Positions 1 to 5,639 are shown, counted from the stretch's first letter. The stretch: 5,854 nt of DNA from Candidatus Hydrogenedentota bacterium (GCA_007116095.1 SKJD01000068.1:1-5854); one strand, 5' to 3'. Made by a program: numbers and translations. Notes: generated from the sequence alone by a model not told the origin.

Positions 1-176
1 GTCTAATTTTAAATGCATTTCGCCCCGGCGCCAGGCGCTGGAATGGAACGGGTAGTCGTAATGTTTAGATATAAATAGGGTAGTCCGTCGGTCATGCAAC
101 TGCGGAGCCGGTAGCGTCTAAATGCAAAGCTGAGGCGCTTGGACGGCCAGACTGCCCGAATGTGTCCGACGAAGGG
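1..176. other. Gene-free region upstream of trxA promoter
   Basis: I find no convincing gene on either strand in this stretch, which together with the trxA promoter and leader makes about 305 bases before the first ORF. It contains a near-palindrome (25-41) and an A/T-rich patch around 61-77. The TATAAA at 70-75 has no acceptable -35 box at the right distance. The region could be the far upstream part of trxA's control region or the promoter side of a divergent gene to the left of the window. Confidence 0.5.
25..41. repeat. GC-rich near-palindrome centred on base 33
   Basis: CCGGCGCC-A-GGCGCTGG reads as an inverted repeat around a single central base. Seven of the eight arm positions pair as Watson-Crick and one is G/T. 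It sits about 135 bp upstream of the trxA -35 box. It has no T-run on either side, so it is not an intrinsic terminator. It may be a protein-binding site or chance in GC-rich DNA. Confidence 0.3.
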
Positions 177-205
177 TTGAGCAGTCACCGTCGGAAGCGT
201 ATAAT
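177..205 (+). promoter_or_regulatory. Sigma70-type promoter of trxA
   Basis: The -35 box TTGAGC (177-182; 4 of 6 consensus) is followed by exactly 17 bp and a perfect -10 box TATAAT (200-205). Transcription would start near 211-213, leaving a leader of about 93 bases before the trxA ATG. This is the best promoter match in the window, and it fits the expected steady expression of a thioredoxin. No operator is obvious beside it. Confidence 0.7.
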
Positions 206-292
206 CAAACCATCTATGGGGGACCCGTTGTGGTTCACCGGAAAAACGGAGTTTATCCCCGGTAGGTAGATCGGGTATCTCTCATTACGTAT

Positions 293-298
293 AAGGAG
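293..298 (+). promoter_or_regulatory. Ribosome binding site of trxA
   Basis: AAGGAG lies 7 bases before the ATG at 306. This strong, well-spaced Shine-Dalgarno sequence fixes the trxA start. Confidence 0.85.
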
Positions 299-305
299 CA
301 AATAC

Positions 306-626
306 ATGAGCAAAGCGACCGAATTAACCGAACAAAATTTCAACGACACTGTTGCAAGTGGCGTGACGCTGGTCGATTTCTGGGCGGAATGGTGCGGCCC
401 CTGTCGGATGCTGACCCCCATCATTGATGAATTGATCGGAGAATACGAAGGCAAGGCGACCATCGCCAAGGTGAACGTGGACGAAGCCTCGGAACTCGCC
501 CAGCAGTTCGGCGTTTCCAGCATCCCGACGCTGTTGGTCATGAAAGACGGTAAAGAGGTAAACCGCTTTGTAGGCGTTACCTCCAAGGACAACCTCGGCA
601 AGGCCCTGGACGAAGCCTTGGGCTAA
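306..626 (+). CDS. trxA: Thioredoxin
   Basis: This 106-residue protein is a full-length, single-domain classical thioredoxin, a cytoplasmic thiol-disulfide reductant kept reduced by thioredoxin reductase. The active site W29-C30-G31-P32-C33 lies in the typical context VDFWAEWCGPCR. Asp24 is the buried acidic residue that family members use in proton transfer. Pro74, in SIPT, is the conserved cis-proline facing the active site. Gly90 in the RFVG segment matches the conserved glycine near the substrate groove. Residue 34 is Arg rather than the Lys of E. coli TrxA, a common variant. There is no signal peptide or membrane segment, so it is not a periplasmic thioredoxin-like protein. It has its own sigma70-type promoter, a strong ribosome site and a terminator 53 bp after the stop codon, so it is probably monocistronic. 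Confidence 0.97.
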   Translation: MSKATELTEQNFNDTVASGVTLVDFWAEWCGPCRMLTPIIDELIGEYEGKATIAKVNVDEASELAQQFGVSSIPTLLVMKDGKEVNRFVGVTSKDNLGKALDEALG

Positions 627-678
627 GCCGGACTCCGCTGCTGCACACGCACATCTAACCCGGCGACTTTACTCTCTA

Positions 679-703
679 CCCTCCGCAATGCGGAGGGTTT
701 TTT
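679..703 (+). terminator. Rho-independent terminator of trxA
   Basis: A perfect 8-bp stem, CCCTCCGC (679-686) with GCGGAGGG (690-697), closes a 3-base loop and is followed directly by six T (698-703). A678 can pair with T698 to extend the stem. It lies 53 bases past the trxA stop, so it should separate trxA from the methyltransferase gene. Confidence 0.93.
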
Positions 704-807
704 CATGGGTTCTTGGGCCGGACAGTATGTCAACCCGAATGCGTTATTTATGCAGGTGCGGGCTCAACGCTTCCACGGTTCGCAAAAACCACAGAAATAG
801 GTATATC

Positions 808-812
808 AAGGA
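808..812 (+). promoter_or_regulatory. Ribosome binding site of the methyltransferase gene
   Basis: AAGGA lies 9 bases before the ATG at 822. It favours this start over the later in-frame methionines at residues 7 and 25, and starting there also keeps the whole first membrane helix. Confidence 0.6.
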
Positions 813-821
813 CACGGCACC

Positions 822-1562
822 ATGGCGCTACAAGAAGAAATGGAACAAAGCGGGGTTTGGCTATTTCGATGGCGTAGCTATCTACCGCTTTTAATGCTCG
901 GGGTGACACTGCTGGCCATGCGCGACTATACCTTCCCCGGCAACAATAGCTACTGGCATTACGGATATGAACTGTTCTGTCTGAGCATCAGCTATTTCGG
1001 ACTTGGCATTCGCATCCTGACCATCGGGCATACGCCCCGGAGAACCTCCGGCCGCAATACCCGCAAGCAAGTCGCCGAAACGCTGAACACCACCGGCCTG
1101 TACTCCATTACCCGCAACCCCCTCTATCTGGGCAATTTCTTTATGGGCCTGGGCGTGGTGCTTTTTGTCCATGTATGGTGGCTGACCCTCATTTACACCC
1201 TGGCCTTCTGGCTCTATTACGAGCGGATCATTCTGGCGGAAGAGGCTTTCTTGCAACGGCAATTTGGCAAGGCGTACCAGGACTGGGCACAACACACACC
1301 GCCATTTATTCCGAACCTACGGCACTACCAAGCCCCTGACCTGACCTTTTCCCCCCGCAATGTCCTCCGGCGCGAATACAACGGCTTCTTCATGGTTATC
1401 TTGGTGTTTTTCCTGCTCGAACTCACCGGAGACCTGATCTTGCTGCACAGCATCAAAGGCAATACCGAGTGGTTCATACTGCTCCTGGGCAGCTTCGTCA
1501 TTTGGTGCACCCTGCGCACCCTGAAAAAACACACGACAATTCTCAATGTCGCAGGGCGATGA
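822..1562 (+). CDS. Membrane methyltransferase, ICMT/PEMT superfamily (possibly LmtA-like)
   Basis: This 246-residue polytopic inner-membrane protein carries the C-terminal core of the isoprenylcysteine carboxyl methyltransferase / phospholipid methyltransferase superfamily. These enzymes transfer a methyl group from S-adenosylmethionine to membrane-embedded substrates. Hydrophobic segments lie near residues 19-33, 47-66, 103-117, 119-133, 188-208 and 216-232. The diagnostic block is GLYSITRNPLYLGN (about 92-105), followed by a helical hairpin and YYERIILAEEAFLQRQFGKAYQDW (about 132-155). It includes the conserved acidic residues and Y..W pattern of the family's cofactor-binding region. The stretch RNTRKQVAETLNTTGLYS and the two extra C-terminal helices recall proteins named lipid A Kdo2 1-phosphate O-methyltransferase (LmtA, known from Leptospira). 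That assignment is from memory of the family and is tentative. A protein or lipid methyltransferase of other specificity is equally allowed. The gene follows the trxA terminator, so it needs its own promoter, which I could not place. Confidence 0.85.
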   Translation: MALQEEMEQSGVWLFRWRSYLPLLMLGVTLLAMRDYTFPGNNSYWHYGYELFCLSISYFGLGIRILTIGHTPRRTSGRNTRKQVAETLNTTGLYSITRNPLYLGNFFMGLGVVLFVHVWWLTLIYTLAFWLYYERIILAEEAFLQRQFGKAYQDWAQHTPPFIPNLRHYQAPDLTFSPRNVLRREYNGFFMVILVFFLLELTGDLILLHSIKGNTEWFILLLGSFVIWCTLRTLKKHTTILNVAGR

Positions 1563-1566
1563 AGGG

Positions 1567-1614
1567 AAAAAACATGCGGCGCCGTGGGATTATTGTTCCC
1601 TGGCAGCATTTTTT
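1567..1614. terminator. Probable bidirectional terminator between convergent genes
   Basis: A hairpin formed by GCC...GGGA (1581-1589) and TCCC-TGGC (1597-1604), with one asymmetric internal loop, is followed 4 bases later by six T (1609-1614) on the plus strand. On the minus strand six T (complement of 1567-1572) follow the same hairpin after a GC-rich gap. It lies between the methyltransferase stop at 1562 and the stop of the minus-strand gene at 1632, where a shared terminator is expected. The imperfect stem makes it weaker than the trxA terminator. Confidence 0.5.
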
Positions 1615-1631
1615 GGTAACAAGCTTGGGGA

Positions 1632-2198
1632 TTACGCAGCCATATTCTCCCCGAACTGACTTGAGAAAAAGTCAAAGTCTTTTTTTACTTGATGAATTTG
1701 GCGCTTCTGGATATTGAATCTGCTTGGTTTCTGAACAAGATTCAATCTGGACAGAATCCCATAGAAGAACACAATGGCTGACAAAATCCCCATCAACAGC
1801 CTGGTATCCTTACGGAAAATTTTGTGCATGGTGGCAAAATAGGCACAAGCAATGCTACGGTATTCTGGATTGTCAGCGACGGCAAGATTTTCAACAATGC
1901 CTTGTACACGGCGCTTCAGTTCCGGGTTTTCGTGCAACCCAACCACATAGACCATAAACTCAGAGACACGAAAAGATCCAGTGGCATAAATCGCGTTGTT
2001 AATCAACCCCAATAGCAAACGATAGGCTTCTGAATCTTCCGCAATTTTTCCACGCATCGCCAGCAACGATAACTCATCGCGCAACCTGTATAACTTGAAC
2101 CGACCTTTGTTTTTAAGCGCCGGTCTCAAATAACATGAATTTAGCCACACAATCCCCCAGAGACATACGGTGGTAATAAGGAAGTTCACATACAACAT
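1632..2198 (-). CDS. Hypothetical membrane protein, second gene of an overlapping pair
   Basis: I do not recognise the family of this 188-residue protein. A hydrophobic N-terminal segment (about 3-20) is followed by a charged, probably helical soluble domain (about 25-130). That domain holds a regular pattern, RFKLYRLRDELSLLAMRGKI (33-52) and then a Leu/Ile-rich stretch around NNAIYATGSF (67-76). A second membrane segment lies at about 133-150. The tail (156-188) is basic at first and ends FGENMAA. Basic residues flank the second membrane segment on both sides, so topology is uncertain. The start ATG shares its A with the TAA stop of the upstream gene (TAATG), and GGAG lies 9 bases before the ATG (complement of 2208-2211). 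This points to translational coupling and joint function with that gene. Base composition is more AT-rich than in the flanking genes. Confidence 0.75.
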   Translation of the reverse strand: MLYVNFLITTVCLWGIVWLNSCYLRPALKNKGRFKLYRLRDELSLLAMRGKIAEDSEAYRLLLGLINNAIYATGSFRVSEFMVYVVGLHENPELKRRVQGIVENLAVADNPEYRSIACAYFATMHKIFRKDTRLLMGILSAIVFFYGILSRLNLVQKPSRFNIQKRQIHQVKKDFDFFSSQFGENMAA

Positions 2199-2665
2199 TA
2201 CAGATCTCTCCGTTCTGAATTATTTCCATCCTTTTGGAGATCAACACCAGCACTATCATGTTTTTTCAAAGGGCGCAGTTCCCCTTTTTCCAGTCCATGA
2301 ACCAAAATTTTCCGATGCTCAACCAAGTCTTGTATATGTGCCTTATATACTTTTTCCTGATATATATTGATCGTCACGCTCGTGACTAAAAGGGCAAGCA
2401 ATGGGAGCAAATAAAACTTTTCTGATGCAAGAAAAGCACCAAAGCCACCCAGTATATTCTCCAGCGCTTCACCAGGCAGTCTAACTACTACGATAATGAT
2501 GAAACCAAAGATAGCAAATAATAATACGCCAAATAAATTCCCGGATTGCGCAAGAGAATAGAAAGCGTCGATTAACCGGATGGCGACATCAGGCCATCCT
2601 GTTCGTGATCTATCTTTATCAAGGTTACTGGAACTCCCACTCTTTTTTCCAGAGGAATGCGCCAT
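2198..2665 (-). CDS. Hypothetical two-helix membrane protein, first gene of an overlapping pair
   Basis: This 155-residue protein has no family that I recognise. The N-terminus is polar and basic, rich in Ser and Lys (1-22). An amphipathic stretch (about 25-40) precedes a strong membrane helix (about 43-62), a short loop with a Gly-rich stretch (72-76), and a second helix (about 84-101). The C-terminal tail is cytoplasmic by charge distribution and carries a likely helix, YQEKVYKAHIQDLVEHRKI (102-120), then HGLEKGELRPLKKH (123-136). Both ends are basic and the loop is slightly acidic, so an N-in/C-in topology is likely. The ATG at 2665 is the only possible start: the frame reads to an upstream stop without another initiation codon, and its ribosome site (AAAGA, 6 bases away) is weak. 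G+C is low (38% at 2401-2460 by hand count), unlike its neighbours. It overlaps the next gene by one base. Confidence 0.72.
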   Translation of the reverse strand: MAHSSGKKSGSSSNLDKDRSRTGWPDVAIRLIDAFYSLAQSGNLFGVLLFAIFGFIIIVVVRLPGEALENILGGFGAFLASEKFYLLPLLALLVTSVTINIYQEKVYKAHIQDLVEHRKILVHGLEKGELRPLKKHDSAGVDLQKDGNNSERRDL

Positions 2666-2856
2666 TATAAATCTTTGAATCCGGACGACATCGATGTGCT
2701 CGCCAACATGTGACTATTACCTATTACAAATAAATTAAAGCTGCTTAACACACAACTGCTTTAAGCTTCTGTAAATCTACAACGTAGTTATAGGAACATG
2801 GTAGCACTCAAATTATGAGAATTCAACCATCTCGATGTCTTCCACTTTCTTCCCCC

Positions 2857-3351
2857 TCAAGAAAAATCGATGTCGTCCTCGTCGTCTTCGCTGTCGAAGT
2901 CTTCGGAGTCGCTTTCTTCTTCGCTGCTGCCGCCAAGGATAGCGGCGTCTTGGCCGGCGGCGTCCATGACTTCTTCGGCGGCGAAGATGGGGCAGCCGAT
3001 GCGGATGGCGATGGCGATGGCGTCGCTGGGGCGGCTGTCAATGCGCAGGACCTGCTCGGTCTGGCCCTGGGGGTTCTTCTGTTCAACGTTGAGGTGCGCG
3101 AAGAAGGTGTCGTTTTCCAGGCTGTAGATGGTGATGGAGGAGAGTTCGCCGCGCAGCCCGGCCAGGACATTGCAGACGAGATCGTGGGTCATGGGGCGGG
3201 CGGTCTTTTCACGCATCAGGCCAATGTGGATGGCCGTGGCTTCCGGGGCTCCGACCAGGATCGGCAGCACCCGATTTTCATGGCGCAACAAGACCAGGGG
3301 ATAGGGTTGTTCTTCGGACTGACTTACGCCAAGCACTTCCAGTTCGACCAT
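2857..3351 (-). CDS. Bifunctional nuclease (BFN/DUF151) family protein with acidic tail
   Basis: This 164-residue protein matches the BFN (DUF151) domain across about residues 1-130. The core runs MVELEVLGVS, then LPILVGAPEATAIHIGL (29-45), RPMTHDL (52-58), ITIYSLENDTFFAHL (73-87) and the hallmark RPSDAIAIAIR (107-117). It ends CPIFAAEEVMD (120-130). Some plant members have reported RNase/DNase activity, and bacterial members are conserved but poorly understood. A cytoplasmic role is expected, as no signal peptide is present. Residues 143-164 form a very acidic Ser/Glu/Asp tail, encoded by a low-complexity run of TCG/TCC/GTC-like triplets as read on the plus strand. I chose the ATG at 3351 rather than one 24 codons upstream, because GGGAG sits 7 bases before it and homology begins at MVELEV. 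It lies 95 bp after the sulfatase-like gene on the same strand and may be read through from it. Confidence 0.9.
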   Translation of the reverse strand: MVELEVLGVSQSEEQPYPLVLLRHENRVLPILVGAPEATAIHIGLMREKTARPMTHDLVCNVLAGLRGELSSITIYSLENDTFFAHLNVEQKNPQGQTEQVLRIDSRPSDAIAIAIRIGCPIFAAEEVMDAAGQDAAILGGSSEEESDSEDFDSEDDEDDIDFS

Positions 3352-3358
3352 GTGTATA

Positions 3359-3363
3359 CTCCC
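3359..3363 (-). promoter_or_regulatory. Ribosome binding site fixing the BFN gene start
   Basis: GGGAG on the minus strand lies 7 bases before the ATG at 3351. It decides in favour of the internal start over the longer reading frame that begins at 3423. Confidence 0.75.
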
Positions 3364-3446
3364 AAGGCCGCAGCAATACACTTGGCTGACAGCCGAAATT
3401 AACCGTCTAAATGGCGCGCCCATACCCGCGCCGAAGCGAACAATCC

Positions 3447-4790
3447 CTATTCGAGATACCCGAGGCTGCGCAGGGCGCGGATATCACTCGGGCTCAAGGC
3501 TTCGGCTTCGACGCTGCCGTGTTCGGTGGCCTCGTGCCACTGGGTGATGAGGGTGCGCAGCGCCTCGACCCGCTCAGGTTCTTCCCCGGCCAGGTTATTC
3601 AGCTCTTGCGGGTCTTCCTCCAGGTGATACAGCTCCACGCCGTTACCGTCATACTCGATAATTAGCTTCCAGCCCTCCAGCAGCACCGTCTGGTAGAGCG
3701 GCTCGGCATCGGCCATGACCTCGCGTATGCCCGGCACATTCGGCACCGCGCCGCCATAAGTTTCCAGGACGCGAATGCGCGACGGGCTCACGGGCTCGCT
3801 CATGAGGTTATGGCCCTGCATCGTTTCCGGGACGGGAAGGCCGGCAAGCCCCAGGAGCGTGGGGCCGATGTCCAGCATCCGTACGGGTAGGTCACTTTGC
3901 CCAGCGCCAATCTCCGGGCCGGTAATAAAGAAAGGCACCCACATCCCGGTCTGGTGTACACGCCTGCCGTGCCCGAGGTAATCGTGTTCGTAGAGACTTT
4001 CCCCATGATCCCCCACAAATACTATCAGGGTGTCTTCCGGAACGACTTCCAGAAACTTTGCAATCTGATAGTCGGTATAGGCCACTTCCGAATCGTACTT
4101 CACCTGCACCTTTTCCTCGTTGCGTAACCAGAAGGGACGGCGGTCCTGCGGATTAAACTGTCGGCGAAAGCGGTACGGCGCATGGGGATCCGTATAGTGC
4201 ACCCAGGCGAAAAAGGGTTTTTCCGGATCCAGGTCTTCGAAATATTCGATGGCCTTTTCTGTTACCTCATCGGCCCGACGTTCCGACTTGATGAGGAGCC
4301 AACGCCGGCGGTGAAAGTCATCGTCGTAGATATCAAAACCCCGATCCAGTCCGGACAAATCCGCCTTCAGGGTCCAGTTGCTCTGCACGCACAGGGTCTG
4401 GTAGCCCACCTGCTGGAACTGTTCCGCCACCAGCGGCACCTCCTCCGGCATCCGCAGGCCATTGCGCGTCGTGCCGGTCATCCGCGGGTATTGTGAAGCG
4501 AACATGGAAGCGAAGGAGGGCCCTGTCAAGGGCACCTCACAGACGGCATCCGTGAAGATCATGCCCGCCTCCGCCAGCACATCCAGGTTCGGCGTAGTAT
4601 CGTATTCGTAACCATAGGCCCCAAGGCGATCCGCACGCAGGGTATCCACCGTGAGAAAGAGAATATTCGGTCTATCCGGGTCTGCCGCTGACGCCGTTCC
4701 GTCCTCGGTCCATCCCGGGCCGCCCACCAGAATCAAGCACATCCATACAGAAACCAGCAACAGATTCGCAGCGTTATTGATAAAACGCAT
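3447..4790 (-). CDS. Secreted sulfatase-family hydrolase with Thr at the nucleophile site
   Basis: This is a complete 447-residue member of the sulfatase / alkaline phosphatase superfamily. Residues 1-36 look like a signal peptide: basic start, hydrophobic core LLLVSVWMCLILV, possible cleavage near TASAA. The enzyme therefore acts in the periplasm or outside. The fold opens with RPNILFLTVDTLRADRLGAYGY (40-61), giving metal ligand Asp49 and Thr50 in place of a second Asp. The nucleophile motif reads PLTGPSFAS (87-95). Thr89 stands where FGly-type sulfatases have Cys or Ser, and Phe93 stands where C-x-P-S-R enzymes have Arg. Further site elements are HYTDPHAP (198-205), GDHGES (260-265) with Asp261-His262, and LGHGRRVHQ (272-280). 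The C-terminal subdomain ends in a typical LRSLGYL. Thr89 cannot become formylglycine, so phosphoryl-type chemistry on a phosphodiester or phospholipid-like substrate is possible. The substrate is unknown. AAGGAG lies 4 bases before the ATG. The lipoprotein gene precedes it by 95 bp. Confidence 0.92.
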   Translation of the reverse strand: MRFINNAANLLLVSVWMCLILVGGPGWTEDGTASAADPDRPNILFLTVDTLRADRLGAYGYEYDTTPNLDVLAEAGMIFTDAVCEVPLTGPSFASMFASQYPRMTGTTRNGLRMPEEVPLVAEQFQQVGYQTLCVQSNWTLKADLSGLDRGFDIYDDDFHRRRWLLIKSERRADEVTEKAIEYFEDLDPEKPFFAWVHYTDPHAPYRFRRQFNPQDRRPFWLRNEEKVQVKYDSEVAYTDYQIAKFLEVVPEDTLIVFVGDHGESLYEHDYLGHGRRVHQTGMWVPFFITGPEIGAGQSDLPVRMLDIGPTLLGLAGLPVPETMQGHNLMSEPVSPSRIRVLETYGGAVPNVPGIREVMADAEPLYQTVLLEGWKLIIEYDGNGVELYHLEEDPQELNNLAGEEPERVEALRTLITQWHEATEHGSVEAEALSPSDIRALRSLGYLE

Positions 4791-4794
4791 AAAG

Positions 4795-4800
4795 CTCCTT
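4795..4800 (-). promoter_or_regulatory. Ribosome binding site of the sulfatase-family gene
   Basis: AAGGAG on the minus strand lies only 4 bases before the ATG at 4790. The match is strong but the spacing is shorter than usual. The ATG is directly followed by the signal peptide, so the start is well supported. Confidence 0.7.
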
Positions 4801-4885
4801 CCAGGTCAACCGATCATTTCAGCACAATAGAGGGCGCCCATCCCATACAGGAACGATGAAGCATACATAGGATCGGAACACGCAC

Positions 4886-5323
4886 TTATTCGTACGAAAT
4901 TTCCAGGGGAATCGTCTTGGTCAGCGGAGTTACCTCGCCATCGGAATCTCGCAGCTCCACCGGAAGGCCATCGGCCCGATAGGCGGCAAATTCCAGGACA
5001 AAAGACCCGGGAGGTCCTTCAAATTCATACGGTACATCGACGCGCATGGTCCAGATGCCGTCATTGGCCACCTCGTCCGGCTCCACCCCGTCATCCCGCA
5101 AGCGCAGGACAATCTGTGGATACCCCTGTACAAAGCCTTCAATGCGATCAATCACATCATGGCGATCATCGACTTCCACCGTGATAATTGCGCTATCTCC
5201 CGGTCGCAGGGTTGCGGGGCTGATCTCGGCGCGCCGCAGATCCGGTTGTCCGGAGATCGTCTGACAGCCCACGGCCAGCAGGCCTGCCAAAAATACACCC
5301 AATCCTGCAGCAACATATCTCAT
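4886..5323 (-). CDS. Lipoprotein with a single Ig-like (choice-of-anchor-type) domain
   Basis: This 145-residue protein starts at the ATG at 5323, where GGAG lies 8 bases upstream; a longer frame beginning 22 codons earlier has no such site. MRYVAAGLGVFLAGLLAVGC is a lipoprotein signal peptide. Cys20 would be the lipidated residue, although Ala at -3 is a less usual lipobox than Leu. The mature part is a beta-sandwich-like domain. ISPATLRPGDSAIITVEVDD (about 37-56) is typical of Ig-like modules. The block LRLRDDGVEPDEVANDGIWTMRVDVPYEFEGP carries the D-G...D...A-DG-x-(W/Y)-T pattern seen in bacterial Ig-like and choice-of-anchor domains. No catalytic residues are seen, so a binding or structural role at the cell envelope is likely. 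It lies 95 bp upstream of the secreted hydrolase on the same strand, so both may serve the same extracytoplasmic process. Confidence 0.82.
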   Translation of the reverse strand: MRYVAAGLGVFLAGLLAVGCQTISGQPDLRRAEISPATLRPGDSAIITVEVDDRHDVIDRIEGFVQGYPQIVLRLRDDGVEPDEVANDGIWTMRVDVPYEFEGPPGSFVLEFAAYRADGLPVELRDSDGEVTPLTKTIPLEISYE

Positions 5324-5331
5324 TTTACATA

Positions 5332-5335
5332 CTCC
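5332..5335 (-). promoter_or_regulatory. Ribosome binding site fixing the lipoprotein start
   Basis: GGAG on the minus strand lies 8 bases before the ATG at 5323. It supports the start directly before the lipoprotein signal peptide. Confidence 0.65.
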
Positions 5336-5421
5336 ATTATGGCTAAGGTAATGCGCTACCCGCACAGCTTGGTGATTTGCAGGCGCCACACAAGTACTAT
5401 TCAGTAACCGTGTTTCGACTG

Positions 5422-5497
5422 GACAGCATATGCTTTCGCGGGGCCTGCGGTCTCGCCGGACACGCCTAAAGCGTATCCGAGACCGGTATATGCTGTC
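5422..5497. repeat. Large nested inverted repeat (possible structured RNA or operator)
   Basis: The outer arms are a perfect 10-bp match, GACAGCATAT (5422-5431) with ATATGCTGTC (5488-5497). Inside them a second stem, GGTCT (5449-5453) with AGACC (5480-5484), leads after a 3-base bulge to CGGACACGC (5457-5465) against GCGTATCCG (5471-5479). Eight of these nine positions pair, closing a CTAAA loop. A 17-base stretch (5432-5448) is unpaired on one side. No T-run follows on either strand, so a standard intrinsic terminator is unlikely. The ordered stems suggest a folded RNA leader or a small RNA. A dyad operator over the lipoprotein promoter is the main alternative. Confidence 0.6.
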
Positions 5498-5499
5498 AA
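5470..5499 (-). promoter_or_regulatory. Possible promoter of the lipoprotein-hydrolase genes
   Basis: On the minus strand a perfect -35 box TTGACA (complement of 5494-5499) is followed by 18 bp and TACGCT (complement of 5470-5475), a weak -10 that keeps the TA....T pattern. Transcription would start near 5463 and leave a leader of about 140 bases before the lipoprotein ATG. The -35 box overlaps one outer arm of the inverted repeat, so the dyad could act as an operator. The weak -10 keeps confidence low. Confidence 0.35.
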
Positions 5500-5639
5500 C
5501 CGGTTAAACAAAAACAAGCGTTGTGAGCAGCTTATGCCCCAGACTGGGCACGCCGCAGCAAACTCCCGCAGTCGCCGCCCGCAGTTTCTTTCCGGAGCGT
5601 ACTGCTTACACCGGGGATAGGTTGACACAGGATACTTGG

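Larger units (their letters stand above)
5324..5639. other. Gene-free spacer between aldo/keto reductase and lipoprotein
   Basis: This 316-bp spacer contains no convincing gene on either strand. It holds a large nested inverted repeat (5422-5497) and a possible minus-strand promoter inside it. It also holds a small hairpin, TGCCC/GGGCA (5535-5539 and 5546-5550), without a following T-run, and a direct repeat CCCGCAGT (5564-5571 and 5577-5584). It probably contains the 5' control region of the lipoprotein-hydrolase genes. I see no strong intrinsic terminator for the aldo/keto reductase. Confidence 0.6.

Noticed and set aside
779..807. TTCGCA, 17 bp, TATATC looked like a promoter for the methyltransferase gene.
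   Set aside because: The start site would fall after the ribosome site at 808-812, so the transcript would lack it. The box matches are also mediocre.
891..1295. Minus-strand open frame inside the methyltransferase gene.
   Set aside because: It lies fully antisense to a recognisable membrane methyltransferase and lacks family features.
3384..3394. Small dyad GGCT-GAC-AGCC as a terminator of the sulfatase-family gene.
   Set aside because: The stem has only four pairs and no T-run follows on the minus strand.
2815..3402. Long plus-strand open frame opposite the BFN gene.
   Set aside because: It is the antisense shadow of a well-supported BFN family gene. Its Gly/Val/Asp-rich composition reflects the complementary codons, and it has no ribosome site or recognisable domain.
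115..3413. CGTCTAAATG occurs at 115-124 and again at 3404-3413, both in non-coding DNA.
   Set aside because: A shared 10-mer is expected several times by chance in nearly 6 kb, and the flanking bases do not match.
4182..4496. Plus-strand open frame inside the sulfatase-family gene.
   Set aside because: It is antisense to conserved motifs of the hydrolase. High G+C makes such chance frames common.
5401..5628. Minus-strand open frame of 75 codons across the inverted repeat.
   Set aside because: It has no ribosome site, its translation looks random (Cys/Arg-rich), and it spans the structured non-coding element.
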